From: Apostichopus japonicus
Taxonomy: Eukaryota > Echinodermata > Holothuroidea > Aspidochirotida > Stichopodidae
Assembly (NCBI RefSeq): GCF_037975245.1
Contig: NC_092578.1
Location: 11,142,321 to 11,206,320, forward strand
Direction of reading: 5' to 3'
DNA length: 64,000 nt
The position numbers and the translations under genes were made by a program. A model generated the notes under the pieces. The model saw only the letters and a list, made by a program, of their open reading frames with translations, had not been told where the DNA came from and made no database searches. Of the stretch, positions 14,449 to 28,180 are shown in pieces (within the stretch, counting starts at the first letter, position 1; every line of letters starts with the position of its first letter).

Positions 14449-14464
14449 TGATCGGTACCGATCA
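14449..14464. repeat. Perfect 16-bp palindrome TGATCGGT-ACCGATCA (first of 10)
   Basis: A monomer beginning AATGATCGG instead of AATGTTCGG makes the GGTACC core symmetrical over 16 bp. Sites start at 14449, 15396, 16496, 18806, 25009, 25956, 27254, 30489, 31787 and 47947. All but the last lie in or beside block B or its duplicates; the last appears to be an independent change. Confidence 0.9.
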
Positions 14465-14688
14465 ATCGAATGTGCGGTTGCGATCAATCGAATGTGCGTT
14501 ACCGATCAATCGAATGTGCGGATCCGATCAATCGAATGTGCGGTACCGATCAATAGAATGTGCGGTACCGATCAATCGAATGTTCGGTACCGATTAATCA
14601 AATGTTCGTTACCGATCAATCGAATGTGCGGTACCGATCAATAGAATGTGCGGTACCGATTAATCGAATGTTCGGTACCGACCAATCG

Positions 14689-14711
14689 AATGTTCGGTAC
14701 CGAATAAATCG
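14689..14711 (+). repeat. 23-bp monomer (first of 3)
   Basis: CCGATCAATCG reads CCGAATAAATCG, one base longer. It is the only length gain seen. Copies are at 25249 and 29782, tracking block B and the 4,533-bp duplication. Confidence 0.92.
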
Positions 14712-15895
14712 AATGTACGGTACCGATCAATCGAATGTGCGGTACCGATCAATCGAATATGCGGTACCGATCAATCGAATGTGCGTTACCGATCATTCGA
14801 ATGTTCGGTACCGATTAATAGAATGTGCGGTACCGATCAATCGAATGTGCGGTACCGATCAATCAAATATTCGGTAACGAACAATCGAATGTTCGGTGCC
14901 GATCAATCCAATGTTCGGTACCGATCAATCCAATGTTCGGTACCGATTAATCGAATGTGCGGTACCGATCAATCGAATGTTCGGTACCGATCAATCGAAT
15001 GTGCGGTACCGATCAATCGAATGTGCGTTACCGATCATTCGAATGTTCTATACCGATCAATGGAATGTGCGGTACCGATCAATCGAATGTTCGGTACCGA
15101 TCAATCGAATGCTCGGTACCGATTAATCCAATGTGCGATACCGATCAATCGAATGTGCGGTACCGACCAATCGAATGTTCGGTACCGATCAATCGAATGT
15201 GCGGTACCGATCAATCGAATGTGCGGTACCGATCAATCGAATGTTCGGTACCGAACAATCGAATGTTCGCCACCGATCAATCGAATGAGTGGTACCGATC
15301 AATCGAATGTGCGGTACCGATCAATCGAATGTTCGGTACCGATCAATCGAATGTTCGCTACCGATCAATCGAATGAGCGGTACCGATCAGTCGAATGATC
15401 GGTACCGATCAATCGAATGTGCGGTACCGATCAATCGAATGTGCGTTACCGATCAATCGAATGTTCGGTACCGATCAATCGAATGTGCGGTACCGATCAA
15501 TAGAATGTGCGGTACCGATCAATCGAATGTTCGGTACCGATCAATCGAATGATAGTTACCGATCAATCGAATGTGCGGTACCGATCAATAGAATGTGCGG
15601 TACCGATTAATCGAATGTGCGGTACCGATCAATCGAATGTGCGTTACCGATCATTCGAATGTTCGGTACCGATTAATCGAATGTGCGGTACCGATCAATC
15701 GAATGTGCGGTACCGATCAATCGAATGTTCGGTACCGAACAATCGAATGTTCGGTGCCGATCAATCCAATGTTCGGTACCGATCAATCGAATGTGCGGTA
15801 CCGATCAATCCAATGTTCGGTACCGAACAATCGAATATTCGGTGCCGATCAATCCAATGTTCGGTACCGATCAATCCAATGTTCGGTACCGATCG

Positions 15896-18205
15896 ATCGA
15901 ATGTTCGGTACCGAACAATCGAATGTTCGGTGCCGATCAATCCAATGTTCGGTACCGATCAATCCAATGTTCGGTACCGATCAATCGAATGTTCGGTACC
16001 TATCTATCGAATGTGCGGTACCGACCAATCGAATGTGTGGTACCGATCAATCGAATGTGCAGTACCGATCATAAGAATGTTCGGTACCGAACAATCGAAT
16101 GTTCGGTGCTGATCAATCCAATGTTCGGTACCGATCAATCGAATGTTCGGTACCGATCAATCGAATGTTCGGTACCTATCTATCGAATGTGCGGTACCGA
16201 TCAATCGAATGTGCGGAACCGATCAATCGAATATGCGGTACCGATCAATCGAATGTGCGTTAACGATCATTCGAATGTTCGGTACCGATTAATCGAATAT
16301 GCGGTACCGATCAATCGAATGTGCGGTACCGATCAATCGAATGTTCGGTACCGAACAATCGAATGTTCGGTGCTGATCAATCCAATGTGCGGTACCGATC
16401 AATCGAATGTTCGGTACCGATCAATCGAATGTGCGGTACTGATCAATCCAATGTTCGGTACCGATCAATCGAATGTTCGTTACCGATCAATCGAATGATC
16501 GGTACCGATCAATAGAATGTGCGGTAACGATTAATCGAATGTGCGGTACCGATCAATCGAATGTGCGTTACCGATTAGTCGAATGTGCGGTACCGATCTA
16601 TCGAATGTGCGTTACCGATTAGTCGAATGTGCGGTACCGATCAATCGAATGTGCGGTACCGATCAATCGAATGTGCGTTACCGATCATTCGAATGTTCTA
16701 TACCGATCAATGGAATGTGCGGTACCGATCAATCGAATGTTCGGTACCGATCAATCGAATGTTCGGTACCGATCAATCGAATGTTCTTTACCGATCAATC
16801 GAATGTTCGTTACCGACCAATCGAATGTGCGGTACCGATCAATCGAATATTCGGTAGCGATCAATCGAATGTGCGATACCGATCAATCGAATGTACGGTA
16901 CCGACAAATCGAATGTTCGGTACCGATCAATCGAATGTGAGGTACCGATCAATGGAATGTGCGGTACCGATCAATCGAATGTTCGGTACCTATCTATCGA
17001 ATGTTCGGTACCGATCAATCGAATGTGCGATACCGAACATTCGAATGTTCGGTGCCGATCAATCCAATGTTCGGTACCGATCAATCCAATGTTCGGTACC
17101 GATCAATCCAATGTGCGGTACCGATCAATCGAATGTACCGTATCGATGTATCGAATGTTCGGTACCGATCAATCGAATGTGCGGTACTGATCAATCCAAT
17201 GTTCGGTACCGATCAATCGAATGTTCGTTACCGATCAATCGAATGTTCGGTACCGATCAATCGAATGTTCGGTACCGATCAATCGAATGTGCGGTACCGA
17301 TCAATAGAATGTGCGGTAACGATTAATCGAATGTGCGGTACCGATCAATCGAATGTGCGTTACCGATTAGTCGAATGTGCGGTACCGATCAATCGAATGT
17401 GCGGTACCGATCAATCGAATGTGCGTTACCGATCATTCGAATGTTCTATACCGATCAATGGAATGTGCGGTACCGATCAATCGAATGTTCGGTACCGATC
17501 AATCGAATGTTCGGTACCGATCAATCGAATGTTCTTTACCGATCAATCGAATGTTCGTTACCGACCAATCGAATGTGCGGTACCGATCAATCGAATATTC
17601 GGTAGCGATCAATCGAATGTGCGATACCGATCAATCGAATGTGCGGTACCGACAAATCGAATTTTCGGTACCGATCAATCGAATGTGAGGTACCGATCAA
17701 TGGAATGTGCGGTACCGATCAATCGAATGTTCGGTACCTATCTATCGAATGTGCGGTACCGATCAATCGAATGTTCGGTACCGATCAATCGAATATGCGT
17801 TACCGATCAATCGAATGTGCGTTACCGACCAATCGAATGTGTGGTACCGATTAAGAGAATGTGCGGTACTGATCAATCGAATGTACCGTATCGATGTATC
17901 GAATGTGCGATACCGATCAATCGAATGTGCGGTACCGATCAATCCAATGTTCGGTACCGATCAATCGAATGTGCGGTACCGATCAATCCAATGTTCGGTA
18001 CCGATCAATCGAATGTTCGGTACCGATCAATCGAATGTTCGGTACCTATCTATCGAATGTGCGGTACCGATCAATCGAATGTGCGGAACCGATCAATCGA
18101 ATATGCGGTACCGATCAATCGAATGTGCGTTAACGATCATTCGAATGTTCGGTACCGATTAATCGAATATGCGGTACCGATCAATCGAATGTGCGGTACC
18201 GATCA
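15896..18205 (+). repeat. 2,310-bp tandem duplication, left copy
   Basis: The unit is exactly 105 monomers. The left edge is set by a difference at 15,895 (GATCG) against 18,205 (GATCA); every segment compared after that is identical to 18,206-20,515. Within it, 16,433-17,422 also matches 27,191-28,180 at offset 10,758, and 17,639-18,241 matches the start of block A. It carries landmark monomers at 17,132 and 17,880 (748 bp apart) and a 16-bp palindrome at 16,496. Confidence 0.85.
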
Positions 18206-20515
18206 ATCGAATGTTCGGTACCGAACAATCGAATGTTCGGTGCCGATCAATCCAATGTTCGGTACCGATCAATCCAATGTTCGGTACCGATCAATCGAAT
18301 GTTCGGTACCTATCTATCGAATGTGCGGTACCGACCAATCGAATGTGTGGTACCGATCAATCGAATGTGCAGTACCGATCATAAGAATGTTCGGTACCGA
18401 ACAATCGAATGTTCGGTGCTGATCAATCCAATGTTCGGTACCGATCAATCGAATGTTCGGTACCGATCAATCGAATGTTCGGTACCTATCTATCGAATGT
18501 GCGGTACCGATCAATCGAATGTGCGGAACCGATCAATCGAATATGCGGTACCGATCAATCGAATGTGCGTTAACGATCATTCGAATGTTCGGTACCGATT
18601 AATCGAATATGCGGTACCGATCAATCGAATGTGCGGTACCGATCAATCGAATGTTCGGTACCGAACAATCGAATGTTCGGTGCTGATCAATCCAATGTGC
18701 GGTACCGATCAATCGAATGTTCGGTACCGATCAATCGAATGTGCGGTACTGATCAATCCAATGTTCGGTACCGATCAATCGAATGTTCGTTACCGATCAA
18801 TCGAATGATCGGTACCGATCAATAGAATGTGCGGTAACGATTAATCGAATGTGCGGTACCGATCAATCGAATGTGCGTTACCGATTAGTCGAATGTGCGG
18901 TACCGATCTATCGAATGTGCGTTACCGATTAGTCGAATGTGCGGTACCGATCAATCGAATGTGCGGTACCGATCAATCGAATGTGCGTTACCGATCATTC
19001 GAATGTTCTATACCGATCAATGGAATGTGCGGTACCGATCAATCGAATGTTCGGTACCGATCAATCGAATGTTCGGTACCGATCAATCGAATGTTCTTTA
19101 CCGATCAATCGAATGTTCGTTACCGACCAATCGAATGTGCGGTACCGATCAATCGAATATTCGGTAGCGATCAATCGAATGTGCGATACCGATCAATCGA
19201 ATGTACGGTACCGACAAATCGAATGTTCGGTACCGATCAATCGAATGTGAGGTACCGATCAATGGAATGTGCGGTACCGATCAATCGAATGTTCGGTACC
19301 TATCTATCGAATGTTCGGTACCGATCAATCGAATGTGCGATACCGAACATTCGAATGTTCGGTGCCGATCAATCCAATGTTCGGTACCGATCAATCCAAT
19401 GTTCGGTACCGATCAATCCAATGTGCGGTACCGATCAATCGAATGTACCGTATCGATGTATCGAATGTTCGGTACCGATCAATCGAATGTGCGGTACTGA
19501 TCAATCCAATGTTCGGTACCGATCAATCGAATGTTCGTTACCGATCAATCGAATGTTCGGTACCGATCAATCGAATGTTCGGTACCGATCAATCGAATGT
19601 GCGGTACCGATCAATAGAATGTGCGGTAACGATTAATCGAATGTGCGGTACCGATCAATCGAATGTGCGTTACCGATTAGTCGAATGTGCGGTACCGATC
19701 AATCGAATGTGCGGTACCGATCAATCGAATGTGCGTTACCGATCATTCGAATGTTCTATACCGATCAATGGAATGTGCGGTACCGATCAATCGAATGTTC
19801 GGTACCGATCAATCGAATGTTCGGTACCGATCAATCGAATGTTCTTTACCGATCAATCGAATGTTCGTTACCGACCAATCGAATGTGCGGTACCGATCAA
19901 TCGAATATTCGGTAGCGATCAATCGAATGTGCGATACCGATCAATCGAATGTGCGGTACCGACAAATCGAATTTTCGGTACCGATCAATCGAATGTGAGG
20001 TACCGATCAATGGAATGTGCGGTACCGATCAATCGAATGTTCGGTACCTATCTATCGAATGTGCGGTACCGATCAATCGAATGTTCGGTACCGATCAATC
20101 GAATATGCGTTACCGATCAATCGAATGTGCGTTACCGACCAATCGAATGTGTGGTACCGATTAAGAGAATGTGCGGTACTGATCAATCGAATGTACCGTA
20201 TCGATGTATCGAATGTGCGATACCGATCAATCGAATGTGCGGTACCGATCAATCCAATGTTCGGTACCGATCAATCGAATGTGCGGTACCGATCAATCCA
20301 ATGTTCGGTACCGATCAATCGAATGTTCGGTACCGATCAATCGAATGTTCGGTACCTATCTATCGAATGTGCGGTACCGATCAATCGAATGTGCGGAACC
20401 GATCAATCGAATATGCGGTACCGATCAATCGAATGTGCGTTAACGATCATTCGAATGTTCGGTACCGATTAATCGAATATGCGGTACCGATCAATCGAAT
20501 GTGCGGTACCGATCA
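18206..20515 (+). repeat. 2,310-bp tandem duplication, right copy
   Basis: This is a head-to-tail copy of 15,896-18,205. The distal breakpoint can only be placed between about 20,516 and 20,552, because the flanking block A sequence is identical there until GTGCCGATC becomes GTGCTGATC at 20,553. I found no substitution between the copies in the parts compared. Its landmarks are at 19,442 and 20,190, and its 16-bp palindrome at 18,806. Confidence 0.85.
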
Positions 20516-23500
20516 ATCGAATGTTCGGTACCGAACAATCGAATGTTCGGTGCTGATCAATCCAATGTGCGGTACCGATCAATCGAATGTTCGGTACCGA
20601 TCAATCGAATGTTCGGTACCTATCTATCGAATGTTCGGTACCGATCAATCGAATGTTCGGTACCGATCAATCCAATGTTCGGTACCGATCGATCGAATGT
20701 TCGGTACCGAACAATCGAATGTTCGGTGCCGATCAATCCAATGTTCGGTACCGATCAATCCAATGTTCGGTACCGATCAATCGAATGTTCGGTACCTATC
20801 TATCGAATGTGCGGTACCGACCAATCGAATGTGTGGTACCGATCAATCGAATGTGCAGTACCGATCAATCGAATGTTCGGTACCGAACAATCGAATGTTC
20901 GGTGCTGATCAATCCAATGTTCGGTACCGATCAATCGAATGTTCGGTACCGATCAATCGAATGTTCGGTACCTATCTATCGAATGTGCGGTACCGATCAA
21001 TCGAATGTGCGGAACCGATCAATCGAATATGCGGTACCGATCAATCGAATGTGCGTTAACGATCATTCGAATGTTCGGTACCGATTAATCGAATATGCGG
21101 TACCGATCAATCGAATGTGCGGTACCGATCAATCGAATGTTCGGTACCGAACAATCGAATGTTCGGTGCTGATCAATCCAATGTGCGGTACCGATCAATC
21201 GAATGTTCGGTACCGATCAATCGAATGTTCGGTACCTATCTATCGAATGTTCGGTACCGATCAATCGAATGTGCGATACCGAACATTCGAATGTTCGGTG
21301 CCGATCAATCCAATGTTCGGTACCGATCAATCGAATGTTCGGTACCGATCAATCGAATGTACCGTATCGATGTATCGAATCTGCGATACCGATCAATCGA
21401 ATGTGCGGTACTGATCAATCCAATGTTCGGTACCGATCAATCGAATGTTCGTTACCGATCAATCGAATGTTCGGTACCGATCAATAGAATGTGCGGTAAC
21501 GATTAATCGAATGTGCGGTACCGATCAATCGAATGTGCGTTACCGATTAGTCGAATGTGCGGTACCGATCTATCGAATGTGCGTTACCGATTAGTCGAAT
21601 GTGCGGTACCGATCAATCGAATGTGCGGTACCGATCAATCGAATGTGCGTTACCGATCATTCGAATGTTCTATACCGATCAATGGAATGTGCGGTACCGA
21701 TCAATCGAATGTTCGGTACCGATCAATCGAATGTTCGGTACCGATCAATCGAATGTTCTTTACCGATCAATCGAATGTTCGTTACCGACCAATCGAATGT
21801 GCGGTACCGATCAATCGAATCTTCGGTAGCGATCAATCGAATGTGCGATACCGATCAATCGAATGTGCGGTACCGATCAATCGAATGTGCGTTACCGATC
21901 ATTGGAATGTTCTATACCGATCAATGGAATGTGCGGTACCGATCAATCGAATGTTCGTTACCGATCAATCGAATGTTCGGTACCGATTAATCGAATGTGC
22001 GGTACCGATCAATCGAATGTACGGTACCGATCAATCGAATGTGCGTTACCGATTAATCGAATGTGCGGTACCGATCAATCGAATGTGCGGTACCGATCAA
22101 TCGAATGTGCGGTACCGATCAATCGAATGTGCGTTACCGATCATTCGAATGTTCTATACCGATCAATCGAATGTTCTATACCGATCAATCGAATGTTCGG
22201 TACCGATCAATCGAATGTTCGTTACCGACCAATCGAATGTGCGGTACCGATCAATCGAATGTGCGGTACCGATCAATCGAATGTGCGTTACCGATCAATC
22301 GAATGTGCGGTACCGATCAATCGAATGTGCGGTACCGATCAATCGAATGTGCGGTACCGATCAATCGAATGTGCGTTACCGATCATTCGAATGTTCTATA
22401 CCGATCAATGGAATGTGCGGTACCGATCAATCGAATGTTCGGTACCGATCAATCGAATGTTCGGTACCGATTAATCGAATGTGCGATACCGATCAATCGA
22501 ATGTACGGAACCGACCAATCGAATGTTCGGTACCGATCAATGGAATGTGCGGTAGCGATCAATCGAATCTTCTTTACCGATCAATCGAATGTTCGTTACC
22601 GATCAATCGAATGTGCGTTACCGATCAATCGAATGTTCGGTACCGATCAATCGAATGTTCGGTACCTATCTATCGAATGTTCGGTACCGATCAATCGAAT
22701 ATTCGGTACCGATCAATCGAATGTGCGATACCGATCAATCGAATGTGCGGTACCGACAAATCGAATGTTCGGTACCGATCAATCGAATGTTCGGTACCGA
22801 TCAATGGAATGTGCGGTACCGATCAATCGAATGTTCGGTACCGATCAATCGAATGTTCGGTACCTATCTATCGAATGTGCGGTACCGATCAATCGAATGT
22901 TCGGTACCGAACAATCGAATGTGCGATACCGACCAATCGAATTTTCGGTACCGATCAATCGAATGTGAGGTATCGATCAATGGAATGTTCGGTACCGATC
23001 AATCGAATGTGCGGTACCGATCAATCGAATGTGCGATACCGATCAATCGAATTTGCGGTACCGACCAATCGAATGTGCGGTACCGATCAATCGAATGTGC
23101 GATACCGATCATCGAATGTTCGGTATCGATCAATCGAATGTTCGGTACCGACCAATCGAATGTGCGGTACCGATCAATCGAATGTGCAGTACCGATCAAT
23201 CGAATGTTCGGTACCGAACAATCGAATGTTCGGTGCTGATCAATCCAATGTTCGGTACCGATCAATCGAATGTTCGGTACCGATCAATGGAATGTTCGGT
23301 ACATATCTATCGAATGTGCGGTACCGATCAATCGAATATGCGGTACCGATCTATCGAATGTGCGTTACCGATCATAAGAATGTTCGGTACCGAACAATCG
23401 AATGTTCGGTGCTGATCAATCCAATGTTCGGTACCGATCAATCGAATGTTCGGTACCGATCAATCGAATGTTCGGTACCTATCTATCGAATGTGCGGTAC

Positions 23501-23747
23501 CGATCAATCGAATGTGCGGAACCGATCAATCGAATATGCGGTACCGATCAATCGAATGTGCGTTAACGATCATTCGAATGTTCGGTACCGATTAATCGAA
23601 TATGCGGTACCGATCAATCGAATGTGCGGTACCGATCAATCGAATGTTCGGTACCGAACAATCGAATGTTCGGTGCTGATCAATCCAATGTGCGGTACCG
23701 ATCAATCGAATGTTCGGTACCGATCAATCGAATGTTCGGTACCTATC
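19949..23747 (+). repeat. Block A, copy 3
   Basis: It matches 1-3,799 at offset 19,948. The match ends inside one monomer at 23,745-23,747, where block A sequence (CCTATCTATC) switches to the sequence flanking block B (CCGATCAATC), leaving the hybrid CCTATCAATC. The 21-bp monomer at 23,094 is shared with copy 1 (3,146). The left part overlaps the right copy of the 2,310-bp duplication. Confidence 0.88.
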
Positions 23748-26700
23748 AATCGAATGTTCGGTACCTATCTATCGAATGTTCGGTACCGATCAATCGAATA
23801 TTCGGTACCGATCAATCGAATGTGCGATACCGATCAATCGAATGTGCGGTACCGACAAATCGAATGTTCGGTACCGATCAATCGAATGTTCGGTACCGAT
23901 CAATGGAATGTGCGGTACCGATCAATCGAATGTTCGGTACCGATCAATCGAATGTTCGGTACCTATCTATCGAATGTGCGGTACCGATCAATCGAATGTT
24001 CGGTACCGAACAATCGAATGTGCGATACCGACCAATCGAATTTTCGGTACCGATCAATCGAATGTGAGGTATCGATCAATGGAATGTTCGGTACCGATCA
24101 ATGGAATGTGCGGTACCAATCAATCGAATGTGCGGTACCGATCAATCGAATGTTCGTTACCGATCAATTGAATGTGCGTTACCGATCAATCGAATGTTCG
24201 TTACCGACCAATCGAATGTGCGGTACCGTTCAATCGAATGTGCGGTACCGATCAATCGAATGTGCGTTACCGATTAATCGAATGTGCGGTACCGATCAAT
24301 CGAATGTGCGGTACCGATCAATCGAATGTGCGGTACCGATCAATCGAATGTGCGTTAGCGATCATTCGAATGTTCTATACCGATCATTCGAATGTTCTAT
24401 ACCGATCAATCGAATGTTCGGTACCGATCAATCGAATGTTCGTTACCGACCAATCGAATGTGCGGTACCGATCAATCGAATGTTCGGTACCGATTGATCG
24501 AATGTGCGGTACCGATCAATCGAATGTGCGGTACCGATCAATCGAATGTTCGGTACCGAACAATCGAATGTTCGGTGCTGATCAATCCAATGTTCGGTAC
24601 CGATCAATCCAATGTTCGGTACCGATTAATCGAATGTGCGGTACCAATCAATCGAATGTGCGGTACCGATCAATCGAATGTGCGGTACCGATCAATCGAA
24701 TGTTCTATACCGATCAATGGAATGTGCGGTACCGATCAATGGAATGTTCGGTACCGATCAATCGAATGTTCGGTACCGAATAATCAAATGTGCGATACCG
24801 ATCAATCGAATGTGCGGTACCGACCAATCGAATGTTCGCTACCGATCAATCGAATGTGCGGTACCGATCAATCGAATGTGCGGTACCGATCAATCGAATG
24901 TTCGGTACCGATCAATCGAATGTGCGGTACCGTTCAATCGAATGTTCGGTACCGAACAATCGAATGTTCGCTACCGATCAATCGAATGAGCGGTACCGAT
25001 CAGTCAAATGATCGGTACCGATCAATCGAATGTGCGGTTGCGATCAATCGAATGTGCGTTACCGATCAATCGAATGTGCGGATCCGATCAATCGAATGTG
25101 CGGTACCGATCAATAGAATGTGCGGTACCGATCAATCGAATGTTCGGTACCGATTAATCAAATGTTCGTTACCGATCAATCGAATGTGCGGTACCGATCA
25201 ATAGAATGTGCGGTACCGATTAATCGAATGTTCGGTACCGACCAATCGAATGTTCGGTACCGAATAAATCGAATGTGCGGTACCGATCAATCGAATGTGC
25301 GGTACCGATCAATCGAATATGCGGTACCGATCAATCGAATGTGCGTTACCGATCATTCGAATGTTCGGTACCGATTAATAGAATGTGCGGTACCGATCAA
25401 TCGAATGTGCGGTACCGATCAATCAAATATTCGGTAACGAACAATCGAATGTTCGGTGCCGATCAATCCAATGTTCGGTACCGATCAATCCAATGTTCGG
25501 TACCGATTAATCGAATGTGCGGTACCGATCAATCGAATGTTCGGTACCGATCAATCGAATGTGCGGTACCGATCAATCGAATGTGCGTTACCGATCATTC
25601 GAATGTTCTATACCGATCAATGGAATGTGCGGTACCGATCAATCGAATGTTCGGTACCGATCAATCGAATGCTCGGTACCGATTAATCCAATGTGCGATA
25701 CCGATCAATCGAATGTGCGGTACCGACCAATCGAATGTTCGGTACCGATCAATCGAATGTGCGGTACCGATCAATCGAATGTGCGGTACCGATCAATCGA
25801 ATGTTCGGTACCGAACAATCGAATGTTCGCCACCGATCAATCGAATGAGTGGTACCGATCAATCGAATGTGCGGTACCGATCAATCGAATGTTCGGTACC
25901 GATCAATCGAATGTTCGCTACCGATCAATCGAATGAGCGGTACCGATCAGTCGAATGATCGGTACCGATCAATCGAATGTGCGGTACCGATCAATCGAAT
26001 GTGCGTTACCGATCAATCGAATGTTCGGTACCGATCAATCGAATGTGCGGTACCGATCAATAGAATGTGCGGTACCGATCAATCGAATGTTCGGTACCGA
26101 TCAATCGAATGATAGTTACCGATCAATCGAATGTGCGGTACCGATCAATAGAATGTGCGGTACCGATTAATCGAATGTGCGGTACCGATCAATCGAATGT
26201 GCGTTACCGATCATTCGAATGTTCGGTACCGATTAATCGAATGTGCGGTACCGATCAATCGAATGTGCGGTACCGATCAATCGAATGTTCGGTACCGAAC
26301 AATCGAATGTTCGGTGCCGATCAATCCAATGTTCGGTACCGATCAATCGAATGTGCGGTACCGATCAATCCAATGTTCGGTACCGAACAATCGAATATTC
26401 GGTGCCGATCAATCCAATGTTCGGTACCGATCAATCCAATGTTCGGTACCGATCGATCGAATGTTCGGTACCGAACAATCGAATGTTCGGTGCCGATCAA
26501 TCCAATGTTCGGTACCGATCAATCCAATGTTCGGTACCGATCAATCGAATGTTCGGTACCTATCTATCGAATGTGCGGTACCGACCAATCGAATGTGTGG
26601 TACCGATCAATCGAATGTGCAGTACCGATCATAAGAATGTTCGGTACCGAACAATCGAATGTTCGGTGCTGATCAATCCAATGTTCGGTACCGATCAATC

Positions 26701-26992
26701 GAATGTTCGGTACCGATCAATCGAATGTTCGGTACCTATCTATCGAATGTGCGGTACCGATCAATCGAATGTGCGGAACCGATCAATCGAATATGCGGTA
26801 CCGATCAATCGAATGTGCGTTAACGATCATTCGAATGTTCGGTACCGATTAATCGAATATGCGGTACCGATCAATCGAATGTGCGGTACCGATCAATCGA
26901 ATGTTCGGTACCGAACAATCGAATGTTCGGTGCTGATCAATCCAATGTGCGGTACCGATCAATCGAATGTTCGGTACCGATCAATCGAATGT
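23748..26992 (+). repeat. Block B, copy 2, with left flank
   Basis: It corresponds to 13,188-16,432 at offset 10,560 with very few substitutions; one is the TTCAATC variant near 24,230. It carries the 23-bp monomer at 25,249 and 16-bp palindromes at 25,009 and 25,956. On its right, 26,993-27,190 holds nine monomers missing from copy 1, including a perfect 22-bp palindrome (27,042) and a landmark monomer (27,142). Since block A carries the same arrangement, loss from copy 1 is the simpler reading. Confidence 0.85.
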
Positions 26993-28180
26993 TCGGTACC
27001 TATCTATCGAATGTTCGGTACCGATCAATCGAATGTGCGATACCGAACATTCGAATGTTCGGTGCCGATCAATCCAATGTTCGGTACCGATCAATCGAAT
27101 GTTCGGTACCGATCAATCGAATGTGCGGTACCGATCAATCGAATGTACCGTATCGATGTATCGAATGTGCGATACCGATCAATCGAATGTGCGGTACTGA
27201 TCAATCCAATGTTCGGTACCGATCAATCGAATGTTCGTTACCGATCAATCGAATGATCGGTACCGATCAATAGAATGTGCGGTAACGATTAATCGAATGT
27301 GCGGTACCGATCAATCGAATGTGCGTTACCGATTAGTCGAATGTGCGGTACCGATCTATCGAATGTGCGTTACCGATTAGTCGAATGTGCGGTACCGATC
27401 AATCGAATGTGCGGTACCGATCAATCGAATGTGCGTTACCGATCATTCGAATGTTCTATACCGATCAATGGAATGTGCGGTACCGATCAATCGAATGTTC
27501 GGTACCGATCAATCGAATGTTCGGTACCGATCAATCGAATGTTCTTTACCGATCAATCGAATGTTCGTTACCGACCAATCGAATGTGCGGTACCGATCAA
27601 TCGAATATTCGGTAGCGATCAATCGAATGTGCGATACCGATCAATCGAATGTACGGTACCGACAAATCGAATGTTCGGTACCGATCAATCGAATGTGAGG
27701 TACCGATCAATGGAATGTGCGGTACCGATCAATCGAATGTTCGGTACCTATCTATCGAATGTTCGGTACCGATCAATCGAATGTGCGATACCGAACATTC
27801 GAATGTTCGGTGCCGATCAATCCAATGTTCGGTACCGATCAATCCAATGTTCGGTACCGATCAATCCAATGTGCGGTACCGATCAATCGAATGTACCGTA
27901 TCGATGTATCGAATGTTCGGTACCGATCAATCGAATGTGCGGTACTGATCAATCCAATGTTCGGTACCGATCAATCGAATGTTCGTTACCGATCAATCGA
28001 ATGTTCGGTACCGATCAATCGAATGTTCGGTACCGATCAATCGAATGTGCGGTACCGATCAATAGAATGTGCGGTAACGATTAATCGAATGTGCGGTACC
28101 GATCAATCGAATGTGCGTTACCGATTAGTCGAATGTGCGGTACCGATCAATCGAATGTGCGGTACCGATCAATCGAATGT
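25205..28180 (+). repeat. 4,533-bp-spaced duplication, left copy
   Basis: This 2,976-bp segment recurs at 29,738-32,713. The left limit is the change from CAATAGAATG (25,201-25,208) to CAATCCAATG (29,734-29,741). The right limit is 28,181, where this copy goes to TTCGGTACC and the other to TGCGTTACC. The spacing 4,533 equals 206 x 22 plus 1, explained by the one 23-bp monomer at 25,249. It includes the right half of block B and the 748-bp-spaced landmark pair at 27,142 and 27,890. Confidence 0.85.

Larger units (their letters stand above)
13542..16432 (+). repeat. Block B, copy 1
   Basis: This block has its own variant set: GCTACCGATCAATC followed by GAATGAGCGG, GAATGATCGG, GATCCGATC, GATAGTTACC and the 23-bp monomer at 14,689. 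It contains no copy of the divergent landmark monomer, which is absent from 11,917 to 17,131. Together with flanking sequence from 13,187 it recurs at offset 10,560 up to 16,432 and 26,992. Beyond that point the copies realign at offset 10,758, so copy 1 lacks 198 bp (nine monomers) found at 26,993-27,190. Confidence 0.85.

Noticed and set aside
21513-24497. 994-codon forward open frame, and dozens of other 60-800-codon frames
   Set aside because: They all encode the same 22-residue cyclic peptide in overlapping frames. Starts and stops fall on scattered variant monomers (TTAATC, TTAGTC, CAATAG, GTTAACG, GTACTGATC), and nothing resembles a conserved domain, signal peptide or splice structure. 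They are explained by repeat length and a stop-free consensus.
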